Source: Lentisphaeria bacterium
GTDB taxonomy: Bacteria; Verrucomicrobiota; Lentisphaeria; Oligosphaerales; Oligosphaeraceae
DNA length: 22,108 nucleotides
NCBI GenBank assembly: GCA_016287975.1
Contig: JAEEXV010000089.1
Span: forward strand, 1 to 22,108
Direction of reading: 5' to 3'
Every line of letters begins with the position of its first letter. Position 1 is the stretch's first letter. Below, one piece after another: positions 16,828 to 22,108 of this stretch. The notes below the pieces were generated by a model. That model ran no database searches and was not told the DNA's origin. It saw only the letters and a list, made by a program, of their open reading frames with translations. The translations under genes were made by a program, and so were the position numbers.

Positions 16828-17202
16828 CTATGGGGCCGCCAAGATGGGCGGGGGGAGGGGAGTCTTGCGCCCGTCGTCGCCGACCGCCACCATCGTGACG
16901 GCGGTGCGGAAGACGGGATGCTCGTCGGTCTGGTGCAGCGGGCGGGCAAAGACCTGCACCAGATACTGCGCGGAGGTGGCGCCAGTGTGGCTGCGGGTGA
17001 CGTGGAACCGCAGCAGGTCGCCGTTGGAGACGCTCTGCGTGAACTCCACCTGGTCCATCGCGCGGGTCACGAAATGCGCGCCAGGGAACTCGGTGGTGGC
17101 GGCGATGTAGGCGTACTCGTCCACCCACTTCAGCATCACTCCGCCGAAGAGGAAGTGGTACTGGTTCAGGTGTTCGGGGCGGACGATGGTGTGGAAGTTC
17201 AT
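16828..17202 (-). CDS. Hotdog-fold acyl-CoA thioesterase
   Basis: The 124-aa product matches the YciA/BACH-type acyl-CoA thioesterases: HLNQYHFLFGGVMLKWVDEYAYIAA (11-35) carries the conserved Asn13, the GG turn and the catalytic Asp28, followed by VTRAMDQVEFTQSVSNGDLLRFHV (central strands) and TSAQYLVQVFAR...TVTMVAVGDDGRKTPLPP. Such enzymes hydrolyse fatty-acyl-CoA to free acid and CoA in the cytosol. The protein is at the short end of the family, lacking any C-terminal extension. It sits 11 bp after the GH63-like gene and 14 bp before the DtxR gene, so it belongs to the same transcript. Confidence 0.9.
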   Translation of the reverse strand: MNFHTIVRPEHLNQYHFLFGGVMLKWVDEYAYIAATTEFPGAHFVTRAMDQVEFTQSVSNGDLLRFHVTRSHTGATSAQYLVQVFARPLHQTDEHPVFRTAVTMVAVGDDGRKTPLPPPILAAP

Positions 17203-17213
17203 GGCGTCGGAGT

Positions 17214-19898
17214 TCAGGCGCGGGTGATGCGGAGGGTGCCCGAGGTGCCTTTGGGCAGGTCGATTTCAAGGCAGCCTGGTTCGCCGAAGACGGCGGGGAC
17301 GGGCTGGCCGTCGTAGGCGGCCTTCCAGTTGCCGTCGCCCGCGACGAAGAGGACGGTGGCGGTGGTTCCAGGGACGCCGCCCAGGCGGATTTCGGCGTCG
17401 ATGCCGCCGTCGGGGGTGTCCTGGCGTTCGCGCACCCAGAGGTCGAAGCCGCCAGTGAGGCGACCGCGTTCGTAGTAGGCGTGGTGCCAGCAGAGGACGG
17501 GGGAGGAGAGGCCGCCGAAGTGGTGGCAGCCGCAGCCGCGGCCGTTCTGGAGGGAGAAATGCTCGAAGCAGTAGTAGCTCTGGTCGGCTTCGTGCTTCCA
17601 GAGGTCGAGGGCGGTCGTGGCGATGCGGCGGGCGAAGGCGCCGCGGCGGTGGTCGAGGGCGGCCTTCCAGAAGAACCACTGCTGGGGCATCCAGACGCAG
17701 CCGTTCCAGTAGCCGTCGGTGCGGTAGTAGGGCGCGCTCATGTCGACGGTGGAGAGGCCGTAGGGCGACCAGATTTTCCCAGGGGTCTCCATGCGCTCGA
17801 AGAGCGCCTTCTCCTGGGCGGGGGTGCAGACGCCCGCGATGAGCGGCGAGGTGCCGTCGAGGCCGAAGTTGAAGTTGGCGCCAGAGACGGGATCGCGGTA
17901 GAAGCCCAGGTCGTTGCCCTGGGCGTCGTGGACGACGTAGCTGAAGATCTGGTCGGCCTCGCTCCAGGAGTGGCGCTGGAGTCCGTCGGCGAGGGCGTGG
18001 ATGTCGGCGTCGTACTGGGCGACGTCGGCGTCGCGGCCGCCGAGTTCGACGGCGGCGTCGCGGAGGAACTTGGCGGTGCGGATGGTGTGGGAGGTGAGGA
18101 TGACGGGGGCGATGTCGTATCGCTTGTCGAGGTAGACCTGCCACTGGGGCGGGTAGTCGTCCCATCCGCCTGAGTTGTAGAAGTAGTCCCAGCCCTGGAT
18201 GAGGTCGAGGTTGGGGACGCGGAAGGTGGAGGTGGGGATGTGCCCCGCGAGGAAGTCGTAGAAGTGCTTGACGCGCGGGTAGAAGTGCTCAAGCATGGCG
18301 CGGTCCTGGTGGCGGTTCCAGAGTTCGGCGTAGAGGTATGCCTGGACGGGGACGGGGGTTCCGTGGAGGATGAAGGCGCATTCGTCGTCCTCGGGGGGGG
18401 TGACGTAGGCGTTGAGGTTTTCGACGGCGCGGATCTTGTCGAACTCGGAGAGTCCGAGGCCGATGAAGCCCGAGTCCCAGCTGTAGAGGGTGTAGTAGTA
18501 TTTGTCGGGGGTGTGGTGGCGGATGTTGCGGCCCTTGGCCTGGATGGGGAAGGCGATGTTGGTCATGACCGCGGCGCTCATCAACTGCTGGCTGAAGCGG
18601 TACTTCTCGCCTGCGGGGGTGACGTTGAACTGGAAGGCGTGCGTCTTGGCGCGCTGGTAGCATGCTTCGAGGGCCTCGGGGGATCGGTCGAGGGCGGCGA
18701 GTTCCGCAGGGGAGCCGTTGCCGAAGATGGCGTAGTGGACTTTGGTGGAGTTGGCCTCGATGACGATGGGGAGGATGAGGACGTCCTTGCAGTAGTTGGC
18801 GGTGGCGCCTGGCTCGAAGTTCTTGTAGTAGGGGTGGGAGAGGCCGTGGGAGTAGTTGATGAGGTGTGCCAGGTCGTTGGTCCAGTATTCGCGAGGCGGC
18901 GCCTCGGGGACGTCCCACCACATGGCGTAGGACTGGCTGGCGCCGTCGAGGGTGATGATGGCGCTGCCTGGGACGGGGCCTGGTTCGGAGTGCGGATTGC
19001 AGGCGCGGCTCATCTTCGGGAAGGAGATGGCGGCGCGGTCGGCGCCCTCGGGGAGCAGCACGAAGCCGTCGATGCGGAGGCCCTGGGGGGTGCCGCCCGA
19101 GACGAACTCCAGCGAGGCGCCTTCGGGGAGCGGTCCCGCGAAGTCGTAGAGTTCGAACTCGCCCGTGCCCTGGAGGACGCGCGGCGCGGCGGCGCCGTCG
19201 GCGATGCTCTGGCAGGCGAGTTCGGCGCCTGGCTCCAGGCGCGCGCGCAGCAGCACACGGTGCGCGGCGGCGGGCAGGCGGTAGCGGACGCGGTCGCCCG
19301 CGTCGGTGCCGAAGCAGGGCAGCTGGCGGTCGTAGAAGGGCTTGCCGAGGCATCGGTTGCCGACGGTGCCGGGGAAGTCCTGCTGGCCTGCGCGGCGTTC
19401 GCCGTTGAAGACGAGATTGTGGTCGCAGCGCTGGTGGGCGTAGGCGAGGTCGGCGTAGTCGAGGGCGTCCATCCAGACGGCGCCTTCGGGGAGTTGGGGC
19501 AGGACCTCGTTGCGCGGGGCGAAGCGCCCGTAGATGAGCAAGGTGGCGCACTGGCGCTCGGGGGTGCGGTTGACGAACTCGATGCGCCCGAGGCGGAAAT
19601 GGTCGTCGATCTTGCTGTAGCTGGTCTCGGCGTAGTAGACGTCATGGTCGACCATCTGCTGGCGCAGGCTGTAGTAGCTGAAGTCCGCGCTCGCCTCCCA
19701 TGGTGAATAGTCGCATTCGCGCAGGGTCTCAGGCGGGCAGAACTTGCGCTTGCAGATGCCCGGGACCATCAGGAAGTCCATGCGGAGGCCGCGCTCGACG
19801 TCGGCGATGTGCGAGAGGGTCAGGAAGTCGCGGGCGTAGGGCCCCCAGTCGGGGAGGGAGAGGTCCTGGGTGTTGTTGAGGTAGTCGTAGGGATTCAT
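17214..19898 (-). CDS. GH63-like (alpha/alpha)6-barrel glycoside hydrolase
   Basis: The 894-aa product has an N-terminal beta-rich region (about 1-330) and a C-terminal (alpha/alpha)6-barrel catalytic region (about 430-830) like GH63/MGH-type glucosidases. Visible hallmarks are YSWDSGF (Trp474-Asp475, at the usual WD substrate-site motif), GGWDDYPPQ (577-581; the family's SGWDDSP motif holds the general acid), YWNGCVWMPQQWFFWKAL (the YWRGPVWxxxNYL equivalent), and YYCFEHFSLQNGRG with Glu779 as candidate base. No signal peptide is seen, so the enzyme is probably cytosolic and acts on imported oligosaccharides. The ATG at 19898 is chosen; a longer open frame extends 96 codons upstream, antisense to the next gene, through an IRPSCP repeat and is not credible. 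GH15/GH37-type specificity cannot be excluded. It heads the minus-strand run. Confidence 0.85.
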   Translation of the reverse strand: MNPYDYLNNTQDLSLPDWGPYARDFLTLSHIADVERGLRMDFLMVPGICKRKFCPPETLRECDYSPWEASADFSYYSLRQQMVDHDVYYAETSYSKIDDHFRLGRIEFVNRTPERQCATLLIYGRFAPRNEVLPQLPEGAVWMDALDYADLAYAHQRCDHNLVFNGERRAGQQDFPGTVGNRCLGKPFYDRQLPCFGTDAGDRVRYRLPAAAHRVLLRARLEPGAELACQSIADGAAAPRVLQGTGEFELYDFAGPLPEGASLEFVSGGTPQGLRIDGFVLLPEGADRAAISFPKMSRACNPHSEPGPVPGSAIITLDGASQSYAMWWDVPEAPPREYWTNDLAHLINYSHGLSHPYYKNFEPGATANYCKDVLILPIVIEANSTKVHYAIFGNGSPAELAALDRSPEALEACYQRAKTHAFQFNVTPAGEKYRFSQQLMSAAVMTNIAFPIQAKGRNIRHHTPDKYYYTLYSWDSGFIGLGLSEFDKIRAVENLNAYVTPPEDDECAFILHGTPVPVQAYLYAELWNRHQDRAMLEHFYPRVKHFYDFLAGHIPTSTFRVPNLDLIQGWDYFYNSGGWDDYPPQWQVYLDKRYDIAPVILTSHTIRTAKFLRDAAVELGGRDADVAQYDADIHALADGLQRHSWSEADQIFSYVVHDAQGNDLGFYRDPVSGANFNFGLDGTSPLIAGVCTPAQEKALFERMETPGKIWSPYGLSTVDMSAPYYRTDGYWNGCVWMPQQWFFWKAALDHRRGAFARRIATTALDLWKHEADQSYYCFEHFSLQNGRGCGCHHFGGLSSPVLCWHHAYYERGRLTGGFDLWVRERQDTPDGGIDAEIRLGGVPGTTATVLFVAGDGNWKAAYDGQPVPAVFGEPGCLEIDLPKGTSGTLRITRA

Positions 19899-19937
19899 GG
19901 GACAACTGGGACGAATGGGACAACTGGGACGAATGGG
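19898..19937. repeat. 18-bp tandem duplication at the GH63-like start codon
   Basis: TGGGACAACTGGGACGAA is repeated twice head to tail (19898-19915, 19916-19933) and begins a third time (TGGG). Each unit holds two GGGAC cores. It abuts the ATG of the GH63-like gene, so on the gene's strand it forms a GTCCCA-rich leader directly before the start. Confidence 0.85.
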
Positions 19938-20004
19938 TGACGATTGGATAATATAGACGTGGAAAAGAGGCGCGGGGAGATTATATTGAGCAAAGAGTTC
20001 AATG
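19938..20004. promoter_or_regulatory. Divergent promoter region
   Basis: This stretch is the most AT-rich DNA at the strand switch between the GH63-like gene (minus) and the Fe-S protein gene (plus). It contains TAATATAG (19949-19956) and TTATATTG (19981-19988) on the plus strand; the latter reads CAATATAA on the minus strand. Both could serve as -10 elements, but no well-spaced -35 pairs with either. It is called from position and composition. Confidence 0.45.
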
Positions 20005-20011
20005 AAGGAGG
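20005..20011 (+). promoter_or_regulatory. Strong Shine-Dalgarno of the FTR-like gene
   Basis: AAGGAGG, 4 bp before ATG 20016. It fixes the start and excludes the in-frame extension to 19944. Confidence 0.8.
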
Positions 20012-20015
20012 TGCC

Positions 20016-20213
20016 ATGAAGATCACGTTGAATCCCGATCAGGAGACGGTGCGGCTGGTGCAGGAGGGCTTGAAGAAGAAGGGTGGCTACTGCCCGTGTC
20101 GTCTGGAGCAGACCCCTGAGACGAAGTGCATGTGCAAGGAGTTCCGCGACCAGATCCAGGATCCCGAGTTCGAAGGCTTCTGCCACTGCATGCTCTACTA
20201 CAAGAGCAAATAG
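20016..20213 (+). CDS. Small FTR catalytic-domain-like iron-sulfur protein
   Basis: The 65-aa protein contains three CxC pairs: CPC (Cys26, Cys28), CMC (Cys38, Cys40) and CHC (Cys56, Cys58). The order CPC, CxC, CHC and the ending CHCMLY resemble the catalytic chain of ferredoxin-thioredoxin reductase, where four cysteines bind a [4Fe-4S] cluster and two form the redox disulfide. Here the spacings are 9 and 15 residues, whereas the plant/cyanobacterial enzyme has 16 and 8, and the protein is much shorter. Stand-alone proteins of this kind occur in anaerobes and are presumed to reduce disulfides. The gene lies 8 bp before psd and is almost certainly co-transcribed; why the two are paired is unknown. 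Confidence 0.88.
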   Translation: MKITLNPDQETVRLVQEGLKKKGGYCPCRLEQTPETKCMCKEFRDQIQDPEFEGFCHCMLYYKSK

Positions 20214-20221
20214 GAGCGGCG

Positions 20222-21442
20222 ATGGAGGAGTGCCCGACCTACTATGACCGCGCGGCGGGGGAGGTGCGCCGCGAGACGGTGCTGGGGGACAAGTGGCTGC
20301 GGCTGGCGTACTGCTCGCCGATCCGCGGACTGCTGCGCTGGCCGCTCTTCGGATGCGCGGCCTTCTCGCGGCTGATGGGGTGGTATCTCGACCGCCCGAT
20401 GTCGCGCCGCAAGATCGCGCCGACCGTGCGGGAACTGGGCATCGACCTCGACGAGGCGGTGGTGCCTGAAGGCGGCTTCCCCGACTTCAACAGTTTCTTC
20501 GCGCGGGCGCTGAAGCCTGGCGCGCGGCCGCTGCCCGAGGACGCCAGTCGGCTGGTCTCGCCTGCGGACTGCCGCCTGACCGTCTATCCGACGCTCGACG
20601 GCGGGACGGTGGTCCCCGTCAAGGGGGTGCCGTATACGGTTGCGGAACTCTTCGGGCGGGAGCGCGCGGAGGCCGCGGAGGAGTTCGCGGGCGGCGCGCT
20701 GATGGTCTGCCGCCTCTGCCCCGCCGACTACCACCGCTACCACTTCCCCGACGATGGCAGGGTCGGCGACTACTGGACGCTGCGCGGCAAATACCATTCG
20801 GTGAACCCGATCGCGCTGGCGCGGGGCTTCCGCGTCTTCGCCGAGAACCTGCGCACGGTGTCGCTGCTGACGCTGGCCCACGGGCGCTGCGCCTATCTCG
20901 CGGTCGGCGCCTTCGGCGTCGCGAGCATCCACGACTTCGGACGCTGCGGACGGGAGTTCCAGCGCGGCGAGACTGCGGGATACTTCACCTTCGGCGGCTC
21001 GACGCTGATTCTCGTCTTCCCCAAGGGCGTGGTCGAGTTCGACGCCGATCTCGTCGAGCACAGCGCGCAGGGCGTCGAGACGCTGGTCAAGGCCAACGAG
21101 GGGCTGGGGCGCTGGCGAAAGCCCGACCCGCTCTGCCGCCTCGACGTCTATGTCCCCGCCTCCCACGCCGAGGCGCTGAAGCAGGCGCTCTTCGAGGCGG
21201 GCGCGGGCGCGCTGGGCAACTACGACCAGTGCTGCTTCGAAATCGCGGGACAGGGACAGTTCCGCCCGCTGGAGGGCGCGCACCCCTTCGCGGGGAGCGT
21301 CGGCGCCGCCGAGCGTGCCGACGAGCATAAACTGGAACTCATCCTGCCCGCCGCAAAGCGCGCGGCAGTGATCGCCGCCTTGAAGCGCGCCCACCCCTAC
21401 GAGACCCCCGCCTTCCAGTGCTGGGAGGTCGCCGAACAGTGA
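20222..21442 (+). CDS. psd: Phosphatidylserine decarboxylase fused to a YqfO/NIF3-like C-terminal domain
   Basis: The 406-aa protein has two parts. Residues 1-298 are a PSD proenzyme: SPAD with catalytic Asp116 (next residue Cys117 where Gly is common), ADYHRYHFP with His171 and His174, YHSVNP, and the self-cleavage motif FGGST, where Ser260 would become the pyruvoyl group of the alpha chain. It makes phosphatidylethanolamine at the membrane. Residues about 306-402 match the YqfO-type domain inserted in NIF3 proteins: RLDVYVPASHAEALKQAL, AGAGALGNYDQC, G-GQFRPLEGAHPF and the terminal HPYETPAF. The frame is uninterrupted. After self-cleavage this domain would stay attached to the small pyruvoyl subunit. 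GGAG overlapping the upstream stop is the ribosome-binding site. A longer frame from 20126 overlaps the Fe-S gene and is rejected. Confidence 0.93.
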   Translation: MEECPTYYDRAAGEVRRETVLGDKWLRLAYCSPIRGLLRWPLFGCAAFSRLMGWYLDRPMSRRKIAPTVRELGIDLDEAVVPEGGFPDFNSFFARALKPGARPLPEDASRLVSPADCRLTVYPTLDGGTVVPVKGVPYTVAELFGRERAEAAEEFAGGALMVCRLCPADYHRYHFPDDGRVGDYWTLRGKYHSVNPIALARGFRVFAENLRTVSLLTLAHGRCAYLAVGAFGVASIHDFGRCGREFQRGETAGYFTFGGSTLILVFPKGVVEFDADLVEHSAQGVETLVKANEGLGRWRKPDPLCRLDVYVPASHAEALKQALFEAGAGALGNYDQCCFEIAGQGQFRPLEGAHPFAGSVGAAERADEHKLELILPAAKRAAVIAALKRAHPYETPAFQCWEVAEQ

Positions 21443-21579
21443 CGGGCGACGAAAGGCACGCATCCCAAGCGGCGAGGAAAGGCCGAAATACGAGCGGGAA
21501 CATAGTCGCGCAACTTGGTCGGAAACTTAACGCTCTATGCTCCATACAGGTCGGCCATCGCCGCCATTTTATGCTAACT

Positions 21580-21840
21580 TCAGTGCAGCAGACCTATCAA
21601 GATGAACCAGAAGAAAATGACCATGACGAAAAAGCCAGGAAACGGAACCGCCAGGATCAAGAGCACGCCTAGTATTGGCCAAAATACGGAGTGCTTTATG
21701 TTACGATAGCCATTACTACCAATCCCAAGGACTATCATTATGATAATAGCGACAATGAGAGGAGGTAGCCACATACTCATGGGGGGGCGAAAAATGGCAT
21801 AAAGGATAGCGAGAGGGTACACGATCATCTCAGGCGGCAT
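21580..21840 (-). CDS. Small three-TM membrane protein (hypothetical)
   Basis: The family is not recognised. The 86-aa product is strongly hydrophobic with predicted helices at about 4-17, 24-42 and 51-82 (the last long enough for one or two passes), a GSNGYRNIKH polar turn between the second and third, and almost no charge. Its codons are A/T-richer than all other genes in the window, which fits the lower-GC right end and hints at acquisition or weak selection. A run of seven Cs (plus strand G7 at 21781-21787) lies within codons 18-20. The start at ATG 21840 lacks a clear Shine-Dalgarno sequence; Met5 is an alternative. It converges on psd across a 137-bp gap in which I see no clear hairpin. 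Confidence 0.6.
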   Translation of the reverse strand: MPPEMIVYPLAILYAIFRPPMSMWLPPLIVAIIIMIVLGIGSNGYRNIKHSVFWPILGVLLILAVPFPGFFVMVIFFWFILIGLLH

Positions 21841-21968
21841 GGTGGTTTGAAAAAAGATTCAGGGGTGAAGGACGCGTTCGGCCAAAGACTCAGGGGACTT
21901 TTCTTGCTCATAGCCTATTACCGCAAAAGAGCGGGAATCTTACATGGGGAAGGCAAAAATCAGACTTC

Positions 21969-22108
21969 AGACCCATCTTCCAGGACCCCAGACCCATCTT
22001 TCAGGACCCCAGACCCCAGACCCCAGACCCATCTTCCAGGACCCCAGACCCCAGACCCATCTTTCAGGACCCCAGACCCCAGACCCCAGACCCATCTTTC
22101 AGGACCCC
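21969..22108. repeat. 7/21-bp minisatellite (AGACCCC-based), runs off the window
   Basis: Tandem array of two unit types: S = AGACCCC (7 bp) and L = AGACCCATCTT(C/T)CAGGACCCC (21 bp, three heptads). The order is L L S S L S L S S L, ending exactly at the last base, so the array probably continues. The L units carry C, T, C, T, T at the variable base. No coding frame is supported. The preceding 21841-21968 is AT-richer non-coding DNA in which I see nothing specific. Confidence 0.9.

Noticed and set aside
19899..20186. N-terminal 96-codon extension of the GH63-like frame
   Set aside because: It is antisense to the Fe-S protein gene, which has its own strong Shine-Dalgarno sequence, and it passes through the 18-bp repeat; ATG 19898 precedes a plausible protein start.
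20126..20221. 32-codon N-terminal extension of psd
   Set aside because: It overlaps the FTR-like gene in another frame; GGAG just before ATG 20222 supports the shorter start.
21418..21672. 84-residue plus-strand frame after psd
   Set aside because: It overlaps the psd end and the opposite-strand membrane protein, has no ribosome-binding site, and its composition is nondescript.
21969..22108. CRISPR array or attachment site
   Set aside because: The 7- and 21-bp units are contiguous without unique spacers, and no integrase or cas gene is near.

Overview
The window is GC-rich bacterial chromosome with a lower-GC right end. The prepilin-like protein at the left edge ([24 protein letters not shown] start, H-x9-DG motif near the C-terminus) is of the type greatly expanded in the PVC superphylum. 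Together with a NagA, a cytosolic GH63-like glycosidase and an FTR-like small Fe-S protein, it points to an anaerobic Lentisphaerae-like bacterium (Victivallis relatives). That assignment is an inference from protein style; there is no rRNA gene in the window. I found no tRNA, rRNA, CRISPR array, IS element or phage gene.

Layout. (1) 2-855, plus strand: the tail of an unidentified gene, then a type II-secretion-like pseudopilin. (2) 856-1195: a convergent intergenic region packed with perfect hairpins and a REP-like 56-bp repeat present twice directly, with a third, inverted partial copy between them. (3) 1196-19898, minus strand: fourteen consecutive genes. In transcription order these are a GH63-like glycosidase, a hotdog acyl-CoA thioesterase, a DtxR/MntR-type regulator, a WaaP/Kdo-kinase-like protein, pyrK, a PatB/MalY C-S lyase, peptide deformylase, two hypothetical membrane proteins, a type-2 (eukaryote-like) isoleucyl-tRNA synthetase, an orphan seven-TM PAS histidine kinase, nagA, a polyprenyl diphosphate synthase and a Sel1-repeat protein. 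Tight junctions (ATGA overlaps at dtxR/kinase and def/membrane protein; gaps of 3-19 bp elsewhere) suggest several small operons separated by hairpin-containing gaps. (4) 19899-20015: a short AT-rich divergent promoter region. (5) 20016-21442, plus strand: a 65-aa FTR-like Fe-S/disulfide protein and a phosphatidylserine decarboxylase that carries an extra YqfO/NIF3-type C-terminal domain. (6) 21443-22108: a lower-GC tail with a small three-TM protein and a 7-bp-based minisatellite that runs off the end of the window.

The genes are mostly housekeeping: translation (ileS, def), pyrimidine synthesis (pyrK), isoprenoids, amino-sugar catabolism (nagA), phospholipid synthesis (psd) and sulfur amino acid metabolism (patB). 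The most unusual item is the single-ORF fusion of phosphatidylserine decarboxylase to a YqfO-like domain, preceded by the FTR-like protein 8 bp upstream. The second theme is intergenic DNA rich in simple ordered repeats: a 9-bp two-letter minisatellite, a 7/21-bp minisatellite, GTCCC-rich tracts immediately 5' of three genes, and inverted palindromes. Most minus-strand genes also lack a visible Shine-Dalgarno sequence.
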